Shown one piece after another: positions 10,970 to 21,830 of a stretch of 44,576 nucleotides of DNA (positions are counted from its first letter, which is position 1; each line of letters starts with the position of its first letter). Both the position numbers and the translations under genes were made by a program. Under the pieces are notes generated by a model. It was given only the letters and a program-made list of their open reading frames with translations, did no database searches and was not told where the DNA came from. Source of the DNA: Chara braunii (lineage: Eukaryota; Streptophyta; Charophyceae; Charales; Characeae); contig BFEA01000744.1 of NCBI GenBank assembly GCA_003427395.1, positions 396,070-440,645 on the forward strand. Reading direction: 5' to 3'.

Positions 10970-12848
10970 GGCTTCATTGTTGGCCTTGGGACCGCCACCA
11001 GTCTTGGCTCGAAACGAAACCTTAATAATAATGAAGACAAAAATAAAATAAATAAAGAAAAGAATGCCAATGAGGAGGGAAATAGTAAGAGGAACCCCCT
11101 GGGTCCAACCAGTCGGGCCCGAGATAGGGGTCGACAGCAAAAGCTAAAGGGAATAGTATAGGACCCTCAAAACCCTCGGCTTCTTTCAATCATGCTCCGT
11201 AGCTCCGTCGTTGCCAGCAGTTGGCCTTGATCCTCGTGTCAACAACTTATCAATCGGACGTCATAACCCATAGTGTTTGGCCCATAGTTGGGTGTAGCAA
11301 GCACGGATTTCCTTATAAAAGGTATCCACCCTGGGCCTAGACCGCCTGTCAAAGGTCACATTTTGGCCTACCAGCCACTTCTACGGGCACCACACACCGC
11401 CGCGACAACTTGGAGAGACCGACCTTAACCACGACTACCGCACACATGTCCCAATGGCGCATCCACCAAGGATTCTTGCTCCCCGAATCGGCTGCTACCT
11501 CGAAAGACCACTCTTTTTACTCTCTCAGTGTCGGGAAACCTTGACTTGTACTCATACCACACCCGTTTGCGCCATCCTTGCTAAGGTCATGAACGATTTC
11601 TACCACCGACCAAAGCACGACCAACTTGAGTATTTAACGCACCTTACCCTACGAGGACACAAATGCCACCTTCGATAAGTCAACGAAATCCACCTCGGGC
11701 CTCGGTTCCAATAACTTACCTTGACATTGACCATCAAAATCTCATTCTCTGTGTGTGCGCACTCAGTGCGCGTGTGTTACGAATCAAACTTTTAATTTTT
11801 CTTGAGCTCGCACTATTACGAGAGGTCGTTAACTATACTATTTGTTTGCTAAATCACCATACATCAAGTTAAGCAATGCATGCCCCCAAACTACATGCTC
11901 ACACACTCCCTAATCTGACCACACATGCGTTCGCCTTTCCAACTTCTGAGAGTCGTTTGTGGGTTACGGAAAGATGTACTTCTCTCTCAGGTAGCATCAA
12001 AGATGTGTCTAGTGCGAGATGCAAAAATACGCACAAAATTTAATACCTTTGTAAGGGTATTTGTGCTGACAACGGTATGTTGGTCTGGCTTGTTGTTAGT
12101 GTACTAGTTGGTTCGACAGAGCGTCTTGTGACCAACGTCCACTACGTAATGGAAACCATTATGATAATGGTACCTTAAAAAATAGAAAAAATAATTAAAA
12201 AAACATCCACGTATGCGATTGCGTGTCTATCGTGTCTGCTGCGTTTTCATGTTCGTCTCGCCAATATCCTTATTTATCTTCTGCGTATGATATGCAAGCG
12301 TCTATCGTCCAGTCATTGCATGCATTGTAAATATTGTCATTGAGAAATCGTGAATGTCATGTTTGATATTCGGTGCAACCTTTACCTACATCGATTGTTG
12401 TTTGTGTAGATGCGAGGACTGGTGTGCTCAATCGTCAAACTTTTTTTTTTTTCCAATTTCGTTCACACTCAAAACACAAAAAAATGCATATGAATGAACA
12501 AAGTAAAAAAAAAAATAAAAAAAAAATGAAGATATGTATGTAACTGAAAACCAGAACCATGCCAGACGTTTGTTTGAATGCAGAAACTGTACATTCGCAT
12601 TTTTGTTCCCAATTCGATGCACGAATGACCACAAAAAGTTTGCATGCATAAAAACGAAAAAAAACTTGGAGATTAGGTTGAGAGAATGCGTTGGAAATGT
12701 AAAAAAAAAAAAACACAACAAATACGATATATTTGTCTTCATGAAATCTGCGATGGAGCATCTGTTCATCGCACTTAAAATATAAAATAAAAAAAAGGGA
12801 CTCGGAAGTGGGAGGGGGTTCCATGTGCCCAGTCGGACGCTCAAAGTA
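10970..12848. other. Unassigned DNA with A/T homopolymer stretches
   Basis: No supported gene. 11340-11700 is GC-richer with short open frames. 12435-12795 is dominated by A-runs and T-runs and gives spurious Lys- or Phe-rich frames. Confidence 0.45.
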
Positions 12849-12849
12849 G

Positions 12850-13095
12850 CCATGGGCCGCCTCTCTCAGGAGTAATTTGTCACCTTTCGGACCCCAACGA
12901 ACAGGTTCACACCCAACCCTTTCACAACAGATCGAGGTTGGTAGGTGGTGTATCTGCAGAGAACCCCTGTTAGCCTAGTTCCTTCCGCCTTGTGGGATAC
13001 CCATCGGTTCACACACACGTTGTACTCCCCGGTCCGCATTTCAAGACGGACAGGGTTGGGGATTTTTACCAGCCTTTTGAGCACACGAGAACCCA
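12850..13095 (-). pseudogene. LSU (28S/25S-type) rRNA fragment, antisense
   Basis: The plus strand is a diverged complement of LSU domain II. CACCTTTCGGACCCCAAC, CAGATCGAGGTTGGT, CCTTCCGCCTTGTGGG and GTCCGCATTTCAAGACGG follow in the right order, ending with a GGTTGGGGA block. Substitutions and small indels are scattered throughout. The fragment corresponds to the LSU stretch immediately upstream of the fragments at 16.3-16.65 kb. Confidence 0.85.
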
Positions 13096-13099
13096 AACA

Positions 13100-14170
13100 G
13101 GCCTACCACAAGGCGCGCACCCGAGGTCTTTGGTATGTAGCTCGAAAAAGTCAAAATTTACACTGCCTAAGATGACTCTTCGGTTTGGTCATCAGTTTCT
13201 GAATCTGATGCCGCGTCCGATCAAAGGACCGCCGAGACATATGCGAAATAAAATAAAATAAAATAATGATGAAATATTTAGGAGAATTGAAACACCAAAT
13301 AACAACGGACGGGTAAAAATAATCCAGTAATGCGACTCCTTTTCTACTGAAGGCAAAACCAAACTTGAAGGGGATAGTCCCGCCGGACCCTCGTCCCCGC
13401 GGTTCCTTCACGCTACTCGAATATCCCCGCATCATCGTTGCTTGACCTCGATCCCTGAATCTCTTTGATGAATGTTCGACGCTATAACCGCTAGTGCAAG
13501 GCTCAAGGCAGGGTCTAGCCTTGACGGACACCTAATTGAACCAATACCGTGCGACGCTCAGACTTACCGGAACGTCTTGAAATTCACGGTGTTGTCGACG
13601 TCGTTCTCAACCCGTATGCACAAGTCACAAGCAAGCGCACCAATCCAGAGATATAATATTTTTAATCCTAGATTAATCAGAAATAAAATTCTGGTCGGCA
13701 CAATGCGAACTCTACAATCATCAACAAGACAAATAGATCACGCGTGCCTTAAGTCTGCGCGCCCACACACTCTTTACTCTAGTCAGTCACTCAGTCAACT
13801 TAACCCAAAGACGCAGCCACGCCTCACACGGTATGCTTAACCTTTAAACCAAGCTTATTTTTTGTCGCTTGCAAAAACCAGGGTGGATACCCTCGTAAGG
13901 GTATTCGCACCGATATCGTCACCGTGTGTTATCGCATTAAGACAATAATAGCTCGTATAAGGATGAGATTGTCCGTTCGCAGGCAGAGACAATTGATGCA
14001 ACAAGTGATAGATGCACACGATTGTGTGTTATTATCGGAATCTATTGGGCAATTTTGTTGCGCCCTGCGATCGGGTGCGATCCTGGGGGTGCAGTGACAC
14101 AGAGATGGTGAATGAGGAAAAGGACGGGAGGGACATAGAAGGATCCCCAGCGGGTTGACGACACGGCTTA
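13100..14170. other. Unassigned DNA
   Basis: A short AAATA-type tract lies at 13243-13265. The open frames (for example 13472-13840) show no recognisable motif. Confidence 0.4.
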
Positions 14171-14171
14171 G

Positions 14172-14570
14172 GGCTACTACAAGGAGAAGCTACGGATGTC
14201 CCCTAGAGCGTTCTGGGAGATCGTCAAGGCGTTGTCCCCTCATCTGCAATAGAGGGTGACATTTTATAGGGTGTCTTTGATTATGGACCACATCGTCGAG
14301 TACGCGCTTTATCGTTGGGCAAACGGGGAGACGTATGAGAGTAGCACGTAGCCATTTGGCGTTGGACTCGAACGTGCATCAGGATTAATTGTAGGGGAGA
14401 ATGTCACGAAGGTGCTGCTGAGGATGTTTCGGGAGAAGATCAACTCACCTTCTAGGTTGTGGCGGTTGGTCATCCTACGCGCCTTCCAAACGAATGGTTT
14501 CCCCAACTGCAATGGTTGCATAAACTGCATGCACGTTTGCATAGACAAATCTGCAAGAATTATTCTATAA
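14172..14570 (+). pseudogene. PIF/Harbinger-type transposase (DDE_Tnp_4-like) N-terminal fragment, inactive
   Basis: One frame reads through 14172-14570 with two internal TAG codons. It begins YYKEKLRMSPRAFWEIVKAL, continues with YALYRWANGETYESST, a segment rich in Gly/Val, and ends near LRAFQTNGFPNCNGCINCMH followed by VCIDKS. In the Harbinger family the GxPxxxGxIDGTH-type motif supplies the first catalytic Asp of the DDE triad. Here that position is Asn (INCMH). The remaining catalytic domain is absent: the frame closes at 14568-14570 and AT-rich MITE sequence follows. Stops, catalytic substitution and truncation together make it dead. It could have been a source of transposase for small elements in the genome, but nothing here links it to the adjacent MITEs. 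Confidence 0.75.
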
Positions 14571-14689
14571 ATAAAATATCAATATGAAATTGTTCAATTT
14601 TATATTTCATAAAAAGTATTTAAGAAGTCTATTAAGTAATAGACTTCTCGCCATCGGAAAACTACTTTGACCGGAGGCATCGCTTTTCT

Positions 14690-15580
14690 GAAGATTGAAT
14701 GAAAATATGGACCAGTTTATGAAATATCTTAATCAAACTTTCATTGTACTTCATGAAATATCTTCTAACTTGGATTGGATTAACCTATTTATGATTGAAA
14801 ATCTGTATATAGAATGACAATCTCATTAAAATATTTCATGAACTCATTTAGATTTTCAATCCATCTCAAGCATGCAGTTCAATCCATCTCAAGCATGCAG
14901 TTCAAATAAGAAGGGATACCCATTTTTGAAGGAAAAGTTCTCACGTAAGATCAACAGAAAAATATCCTAAAATGAAATAATCATTATATATATAAATTAC
15001 ATTCTAAATTTTAAAATTTAATTTTATCTTAAAAAATATCATTTCAATTTTAATTTTCCGTCTTACTTGAAAACTTTCCTTCAAAGAATGAAGTATCCCT
15101 TCTTATTTGAACTTGCATGCTAGAGATGGAATGAAAGTCTGAATGAGTTCATGAAATATTTCAATTGGAATGTCATTCTGTGTAAGAATTTCAAGTCATA
15201 AATAAGTTAATCCGATATAAATTAGAAGATATTTGTCGTAGTATAATGAAAAGTTTAACTAAGGTATTTCATGACCTCGTACAGACTTTCATTCTATTTT
15301 CAACTAATAGATGTAGTTGGGAAAAAAAACTTATCTGTAAACGAGAACTTATCAAATCAATTTGAAAATTTTAGAAATTGACGAATATTTGAGTGCTCAT
15401 TTTTAAATTTGAAGGATGTTTTTTAATGAAATATTTTTTGAACTTTTATTTGTTGTGAAAATTTTTCTGTTGATGGAGAGTTTAAAAATGAAATGATATT
15501 TTTTTAGATGGAATGAAAATTAAAAATTTAGAATGTAATTTTTCTATAAAATAATTATTTTATTCAAATAATTTTTTTTT
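14690..15580 (+). mobile_element. MITE, family copy 2 (5'-truncated outer copy, split by copy 3)
   Basis: The forward-orientation family sequence starts within the element at about 14690, is interrupted at 14951, and resumes at 15473 (GGAGAGTTTAAAAATG...) up to a decayed right end near 15580. A 23-bp internal tandem duplication (CAATCCATCTCAAGCATG repeated) lies at 14859-14905. Confidence 0.75.
14952..15472 (-). mobile_element. MITE, family copy 3 (521 bp, nested)
   Basis: A full-length reverse copy runs from CAACAGAAAAA to TTTTTCTGTTG. It lies inside copy 2 with AT on both sides (14950-14951 and 15473-15474). The interrupted host sequence GTAAGATGGAGAG, as in other copies, needs only one AT, so a 2-bp duplication is directly resolved. 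Confidence 0.9.
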
Positions 15581-15636
15581 CTTGTGCCTTACGGAGGGGC
15601 CGATCAGTGTGTCGACAAGGAAAGGTTTCACAATAA

Positions 15637-16158
15637 CAATAAAAAAAATTCATAGAATTAAATATTCATTTTATAGTTAAATTTTATTCTAAATTTTAAA
15701 TTTCATTCCATCTTAAAACTGTCATTCAAATTTTAAACTTTTTCGTCTTACTTAAAAACTTTCCTTCCAATAATGGGGTATCCCTGCTTATTTGAACTGC
15801 ATGCTAGAGATGGAATGAAAATCTTGATGAGTTCATGAAATATTTTAATTGGACTGTCATTCTAAGTTAGGATTTTCAGTCATAAATAGGTTAATCGAAT
15901 CTAAATTAGAAGATACTTGTTGGAGTAGAATGAAAGTTTAATCAAAACATTTCATAAACTCGTTCAGATTTTCATTCCATCTTGAACAAATAGATGTAGT
16001 TGGAAGGGAAAACTTATATTTAGACGGAAACTTATCAAATAAAACTGAAAATTTTAGAATTGGATAAACATTGGAATGCTAATTTAGAAATATGAAGGAT
16101 TTGATTTTTTATATAATATTTTTTCAACTTTCATTTCTTGTGGGAACTTTTTCTGTCG
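15637..16158 (-). mobile_element. MITE, family copy 4 (522 bp, reverse orientation, decayed ends)
   Basis: It starts CAATAAAAAAAATTCA and ends TTTTTCTGTCG, both mutated from the family termini. The interior aligns with copies 1 and 3 over its full length. No clear target duplication remains. Confidence 0.8.
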
Positions 16159-16311
16159 TCGACCTTTCCAAGTCCTCGCTTGCCTGGTACTCCTAGGCCC
16201 ATGCGTAGGCTCTTTAGCAGAGCTGCGTTCTCTACTCCGCAATCGGGTGGTTGTACGGGGGCTTGCCTATTGGAGATACGAGACAATGGGAGATGGCTCC
16301 ACCTAGGAAGA

Positions 16312-16450
16312 ACGGGTCAGCGGAAACCCAATGAAGGCTTGCCGTTATGGTGACATATACATTGCCAGATGGACCAGGATAGGGGCGAAAAGGTCAATCG
16401 AACCACTTAGTATCTGATTTCCTCCGAAGTTTCCCCCAAGATGTTTGGAG
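16312..16450 (+). pseudogene. LSU (28S/25S-type) rRNA fragment, sense, copy 1
   Basis: It contains diverged forms of GGAAACTCTGGTGGAGGC, GGGGCGAAAGACTAATCG and CCTCCGAAGTTTCCC in LSU order (here GGGGCGAAAAGGTCAATCG and CCTCCGAAGTTTCCC). It corresponds to the domain II stretch just downstream of the 12.85-13.1 kb fragment. Confidence 0.85.
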
Positions 16451-16525
16451 ACGCAGGGAAGTGGTTGCGCGGCTGTAGGATCGCATGCTGCAGGGGGGCG
16501 GGATGAACCTGGGCATGAGGTTGGG

Positions 16526-16652
16526 CCACAGGAGCTCTGGCGGAGGCTGTAGCGGTACTAACTTGCGAATCGGTCATCGGACTAAGGTATAAGGCCGAAA
16601 GATTTATTGAACCGACTAATAGCCGAGCTCTTCCAAAGTCTTCTTTTCACAG
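16526..16652 (+). pseudogene. LSU (28S/25S-type) rRNA fragment, sense, copy 2
   Basis: The same LSU stretch is repeated about 210 bp downstream with different substitutions: GAGCTCTGGCGGAGGCTGT, TAAGGCCGAAAGATTTATTG and CTCTTCCAAAGT. More diverged than copy 1. Confidence 0.75.
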
Positions 16653-16659
16653 TGACTGA

Positions 16660-17590
16660 AGTAGCGAAATTCCAGTTTGCGCTGATGAGGAGGCGGGAGC
16701 TGCTGGTGATGTTAATACGGAGACGACTATGACGGAGACGAAGGGGAAAAACCTATAGCGTCGGTGTTTCCTAACGGGGTTTGGCGAAGTAGCAGTCGAA
16801 TCCGAGGTATTAGGCTCAGGCGAATTGAATGTCGGGCTTGGTTCGGTGGAAGGAAGAGAGTGTGGAGAGTTAGTGAGAGAGAGTAGTGCGCGGGAGTGTC
16901 AGAGGAGAGCAGATATGGTGAGGGGGAAAGAACGCTTCGTCCACTCGTTTCCCTATAGATTTGAGGAAGGAGAGAGTTTAACTGGGGAGGGGGTTTGAGA
17001 GTCGGCGAACCCGAATCTGCGATCCGAATAGGACGGGAGTTAGTAGAAGAGAGGTTAGTAGAAGAACACGTTGTCGCGCGCGGCGGTCCCACACCCATAC
17101 GAAAAGTAGTTTTGTGTTGGACCTCACGGTCGTGTCATGCAGGAGTTTTAGAACCGTTTCAGCGAAAAGACCAACTCCGACCGTGCTGGTGGGCTATACC
17201 TCTCGCGGATCCCTACGACAGGTTAGAGATTACGCGAGGTAGAACTCACCTCCACCTGCGGGAGTTGTCACCATCCCTTAGGTGAGCGTATCCCTGCTGA
17301 GCTACTGACTCACGTGCGAAGGCTTTTACTTGCAATCGCAGAGGTAAGTCAACCGAGGGCGTTTGCTCGATCGTCGTAGCATAGGCATACGAGCAGTTGA
17401 ACGCCTACGAAGGACCCGTATATGGGTCGGGCATCGGGGCGCTGATCTCCCGGACCGACTTTCAAATCAGGTCGACTCGACTGACGAACGTTTCGCGCAT
17501 ACTACACTTTGCCTAGAAAATAGTTTCTATAGGTGTGACTCATAGTTTATCCCATTTTCAAGCAGGATCCTTTCAATACTTGAATCATCA
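16660..17590. other. Unassigned GC-rich DNA
   Basis: GC-rich with open frames on both strands but no identifiable motif. A donor-like GAGGTAAGTC lies at about 17340. Short words such as GAGTTTAACTGGGG (about 16974) resemble LSU rRNA but are too short to call. Confidence 0.35.
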
Positions 17591-17599
17591 GGGGTTGCA

Positions 17600-18640
17600 C
17601 ATAAGACACATACCCATCTACCTAGTGATTAAGTCTATTCGACATATATCTCTGTGAAAACTCTTTAACCATAGCATACATACATGTGAAGTGAGATAAG
17701 GCTAGGTAATTAGGCAAGGAGATGTCACATACACATAACACATTCAAATGAACAGTCTGAATTCATCAAGGGAAAACATAGGTCTTTGACCTTTCAAGCA
17801 TGAACAAATGAAATGATCAGGAACTGAATAAGGCTCAGAGCCTTAGCAATATCCCTAATCTTCCTAACATCAGGGAAAGGCATAAGGTTGGGTACTCAAA
17901 CCAATCACGCACTGACAAGACGTTTGGATCAAGGTCCAGGATAGTATAAGTTTCTCAGCGCGTTGCCATGAATAGCAAGTGGTTGGTCGTATTACTGACT
18001 TGCAGACAGAGTCAATCACATTACACAATTCTAGCAGAGTAAACCATTCATACACTTTCACACACACCACACTTACGCTTCCAATCCTTTTAACCAGATA
18101 TTCCCTTTTCGACTTAGTCATTCAAGGACCTCTTTTGACCAAACACAGACCGTTTAGACAAATGATCCGAAAACAGAAATGTCATTTAGTGCAAAGGTTG
18201 ATACAAAGTGTGGGTGTAAAGGGTGAGTGAGGGTTGAGTTGGCTAACCAACCTGTTACCATAAGGCAACAGCATGTGATCTTGTATAAACTCATAATGAG
18301 TCTTCTTCATCAGGATGACCTGCAATCACACACAGGCCAACACGGTCTCAATACCTCCCACACTATCGCTCTACACGAAGTTCAGCGACAATTTTATCGG
18401 TGGACTATAATATAGTCCAATCAAATGTAAGTATGAAGTAAGAAAACTCCAGCAAAAGCCTTCACCTCATACTTACTCAAGCAGTAGGATAACTCAGACA
18501 TGAGTATCCTACCACTTGTTTTAGTCTAACTGGCTCAGACTTAGACAGACCATGGGATGACCCGCACAAGAGTACCCCATCTTCAGTTTGTCAATCTAAC
18601 TATCTAAGATATATACACACGTAGAGACGAGTAATAAGAT
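17600..18640. repeat. Cluster of short, mostly perfect hairpins
   Basis: Inverted repeats include AAGGCTC-A-GAGCCTT (17830-17844), CTGTT-ACCATAAGGC-AACAG (18252-18271), GTAAGTATG/CATACTTAC with a 32-nt spacer (18427-18476), TGGACTATA-A-TATAGTCCA (18401-18419) and GTAGGATA..CTC/GAGTATCCTAC (18484-18512). The second has CCATAAGG at its apex, close to the cores at 6 and 28-31 kb. No coding sequence is visible. Confidence 0.55.
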
Positions 18641-18833
18641 GTTCCTCACCCTGAAGCCTTATCCTGTCACCCATCCTACATCCATACATCAATCTATCCG
18701 CACTCACACTTGCTCTAGGCCAGCGTGCGCGAACCCAGGCAGTGGCTCTAGCTAGGTATGAGGTTTACATGCACATGTCTGATTGTGTCAGCAATCAGAC
18801 AAGAACAAACGGTGTAGGTAATGAAGTAAAAAC

Positions 18834-18862
18834 AAATAATAATAATAAATAATAATAATATA

Positions 18863-18911
<49 letters not shown>
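18834..18911. repeat. (AAT)n microsatellite
   Basis: AAT/ATA trinucleotides. The Leu-only and Tyr-only frames across it are artefacts of the repeat. Confidence 0.95.
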
Positions 18912-19262
18912 TAATCCAAGTAATATGAGTAAGTGTGGTACACAGAGGACTAAGTTGCAATTAATCATGTAGAAGTCCAAATAGTCATGTAACTAGCAAA
19001 GAGCGGAAATGTACCAAGGTTCCATCCTCAGGCTATAATAATGCAGTATACAGTGAACCTGTGAGCCAATATTCAAACCCTCAGGCCACATTAATGCAGT
19101 ATCCATTGTCACTTTTCTCTGTCAGGCGCCCAACCTACATTGCATGCCTATTTTACTGTCGCCGCATCCATGCAGCATGCTTACTTATTCTTTGGATACC
19201 AATGTACATGACGTCAGTACTAATGCCGACCTCACATTAACACAAGGTACGTACTTTGTCTC
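18912..19262 (+). repeat. Dispersed repeat R2, copy a
   Basis: Shares in order with the copies at 20.78 and 21.27 kb: CTAAGTTGCAA, a GCGGAAATGTACCAA word, TCAAACCCTCAGGCCACA, CAGGCGCCCAA, and near the end CCAATGTACATGAC followed by GCCGACCTC and AAG|GTACGTAC. It directly follows an AAT tract. Confidence 0.6.
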
Positions 19263-19665
19263 CCCTCACTGCCCTTGTCTGTTCGTTTGTCGGTGTCTGT
19301 TTGTCTGTTTGTTGTTGCCTGTCGGTTTGTTCGTCTGTTTGTTTGTATGGTTATTGGTTTGTCGGTCTGTGCCCCTTTATCTGTTTGTATGCAGGTACCC
19401 AGATAGTATTAGAACCAAGCGGAAGTCACATTGTACACAGTCCAGACCCTTAGCAGAGAGTCAAACTGTATGACTGTGGGTAGGGGACCCGGGACCAGTC
19501 ATCCTTGTCTGTTGCATAAGGCTGGGTCTCCGAGTGGTCAACGTTCAGTCTTGTTCTGCTGTCTTGTTGCCGGCCTGACACTGGCTACGCGGATGACGCG
19601 AGACTGTGTGCTGGTCCTGTCGACGACGCGGGACTGTGGTAGCATGCTGGCGCTGTCTATTCTGT
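19263..19665. other. T/G-rich low-complexity tract and unassigned sequence
   Basis: TGTTTGTCTGTTTG-type words dominate 19275-19395 and give a Cys/Val/Leu-rich spurious frame. The rest is unassigned. Confidence 0.6.
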
Positions 19666-19669
19666 GCGC

Positions 19670-20560
19670 CAGGCATTGCTGACGTGGCGCTGCCACCAGC
19701 CCTCCTGCTGATGTGGCGCAGGGCATCTGTCTTCATTGCAGTTGTGATGTTGTCACCTGTCTACATTGCTGATGTGGCACAGGCCATTCATCCTTGCTGA
19801 TGTGGCGTGGCCGCCTGTCTCTATTGTCGACGTGGCATTGGCCGCGCCTGTCTTCATGTTGACACGGCGCATGCCACTCACCTGCTGTTGTGGCGCTGTC
19901 GGTGATCTGTCAGCATTGCGGATGTGGTTGATGCCACAAGTGCACACCGCCGCTGTAGTGCAGACCATCAACCTACACTGTCGTTGTCGCCCTGCCACTG
20001 GTCTATATTGCTGCTGTGGCGCAGCTATCTGTCTGTCGGGCTGATGTGGTGTTGTCGCTTGTCTGCTGCTGACGCGGCATTGGCCATGCTGTCTACACGT
20101 TGATGCGGTGCAGGCCACTCGTTCATACTGTTGATGTGGCCTGCCACTGGTTTATATTGCTGCTGTGGCGCAACTATCTGTCTGTCGGGTTGATGTGGTG
20201 TTGCTGCCTGTCTGCTGCTGACGCGGCATTGGCCACGTTGTCTACACGTTGATGCGGTGCAGGCCACTCGTTCATACTGTTGATGTGGCCTGCCATTGGT
20301 TTACACTGTTGTTGTGGCACTGCCGCCTGTCCGCATAGTTGCCGTGGTGCAGGTCAACTGTCTGCATAGTTGTTGTGGTGTATGCCACTTGTCTACAAAT
20401 TTGTTGTGGTGCAGCCATCTGTCGATTTTACCGATGCGGCGCGGGTCTTTTGTCGACACTGCTGACGTGGCATATGCCACACTATCTACATTGTTGATGT
20501 GGCATGAACATGCCGTCTGCATGATGATGTGGCGCATGCCACTTGCCTACATCACCTTCT
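19670..20560. repeat. Degenerate minisatellite (GATGTGGCGCAGGCCA-like)
   Basis: About twenty diverged units built on GCTGATGTGGCGCAGGCCAC followed by CTGTCTACATT. Within it, 19993-20141 and 20142-20290 are a near-identical 149-bp direct duplication. The ACA/CAT-rich translations on both strands reflect the repeat, not a protein. Confidence 0.85.
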
Positions 20561-20699
20561 TAGTCTATTGGTTACAAGACATCGTATAAGACATCAGTTT
20601 CGATGTTACTGAAGATATTGTACGGATCTGAGCCAACTTGTACTACTGCATCTAACGAGTAACTCCCTGCCTGAGTTTATCACAACAACCATCAACAAC

Positions 20700-20777
20700 A
20701 ACAATAATGATAATAATAATAGTAATAATAATAATAGTAATAATAATAATAGTAATAATAATAATAATAATAAAAAT
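20700..20777. repeat. (AATAATAGT)n / (AAT)n tract
   Basis: AAT trinucleotides with regular AGT interruptions, immediately before R2 copy b. Confidence 0.95.
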
Positions 20778-20985
20778 AATGCATGGAAAATGAGTGTGAA
20801 CGCTATACAGAAAAACCAAGTTGCGAAATCAGACAGCTGTCCAAGTAGTCGAGTCCAAGCAGAGAGTACAAATGCACCGAGAACTCATCCATATAGAGTG
20901 ATACAATGAGGTAATGAGTCAATGTTCAAGCCCGTAGGCCACACTAACAAAGTATCACAATTTGGTTCTTTCTCTCTTTCTTTCT
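20778..20985 (+). repeat. Dispersed repeat R2, copy b
   Basis: Aligned with copies a and c through CCAAGTTGCGAAATCA, AAATGCACCGA, CATCCATAT and CAATGTTCAAG, then GTAGGCCACACTAACA. It stops before the CGGCGCCCAA part. Confidence 0.6.
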
Positions 20986-21139
20986 TTTATTTGTCTATAT
21001 GTTTCTTTCTCTGTGTGTGTGTTTGTCTGTTGGTTTCTTTGTGTGTGCTGGGTCTGTTCGTATTGGTTTGTCCATCTCTAGAGCACTAGTACTCGAGCAC
21101 CGCTTTAACCTCCCGCAAATGAAACAGTAGTGAATGAAG

Positions 21140-21260
21140 GAGATGAGACATGCAGAGATCACTATGGTTCAAAACTCCTCACCGGGACCATTCAGTCGGT
21201 AGGGGCAACGGCAGCATGTTCATAGGGTAGGGACGTAATCAGCAAGAACTGATTATTCTA
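21140..21260 (-). pseudogene. SSU (18S) rRNA 3'-end fragment, antisense, highly diverged
   Basis: Plus-strand words CTCACCGGGACCATTCAG, TCGGTAGGGGCAACGG and GGGACGTAATCAGC follow the complement of the 18S 3' domain in order. It closely resembles the better-preserved fragment at 24.75-24.98 kb. Confidence 0.65.
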
Positions 21261-21264
21261 TTGC

Positions 21265-21600
21265 GATGAGTATGAGTGGGAATGATATACAAACGGCCAA
21301 GTTGCATAATCACACAGATGTTCAAGTAGTAGTGTACAGGCAGAAAGCAGAAATGCACCGACAAAACCATCCATATCGAACAACACAATGAAGTAGTGAG
21401 ACAATGTTCAAGACCGTAGGCCAGACCATCACAATATCCAAAGTTGATCTTCTCAGTTCGGCGCCCAATGCCCAGCCTGCTCTAGTCGACTATCCTTCCT
21501 ACAGTCGGTTCATGCAACAGACTCACTTCGACCCTCGAAGACCAATGTACGTGACTGTCAAGGCTGTAGCCGACCTCTCTTCATGTACCAGGTACGTATC
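21265..21600 (+). repeat. Dispersed repeat R2, copy c
   Basis: The fullest copy: CCAAGTTGCATAATCA, AAATGCACCGA, CATCCATATCG, CAATGTTCAAG, CGGCGCCCAATGCCC, CCAATGTACGTGAC and GCCGACCTC, then CCAG|GTACGTATC. The terminal GTACGTA site and its preceding block are shared with copy a. Confidence 0.6.
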
Positions 21601-21736
21601 TCATCACCCTCAATGAAACTTTAATAGCTCCATTCTCCCCTCCTTCCCCGAAGACCACCAGATCACCCGCATCAACCCCTGACGCTTCAAGCCCTACACA
21701 TTATAGGTGGGATTAAAGCACATCAATAGTAATAGT

Positions 21737-21739
21737 AGA

Positions 21740-21829
<90 letters not shown>
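21737..21829. repeat. (AAT)n microsatellite, ~93 bp
   Basis: Nearly pure AAT units. Poly-Leu and poly-Ile frames here are artefacts. Confidence 0.98.

Positions 21830-21830
<1 letters not shown>

Noticed and set aside
12428-12853. Phe-rich membrane protein
   Set aside because: Encoded by A/T homopolymer runs with no start context, codon bias or homology I can name.
18748-18980. Poly-Leu and poly-Tyr open frames
   Set aside because: They are translations of the AAT microsatellite.
19753-20267. Cys/His-rich proteins on either strand
   Set aside because: The translation follows the GATGTGGCGCAGG minisatellite and is open on both strands for that reason.
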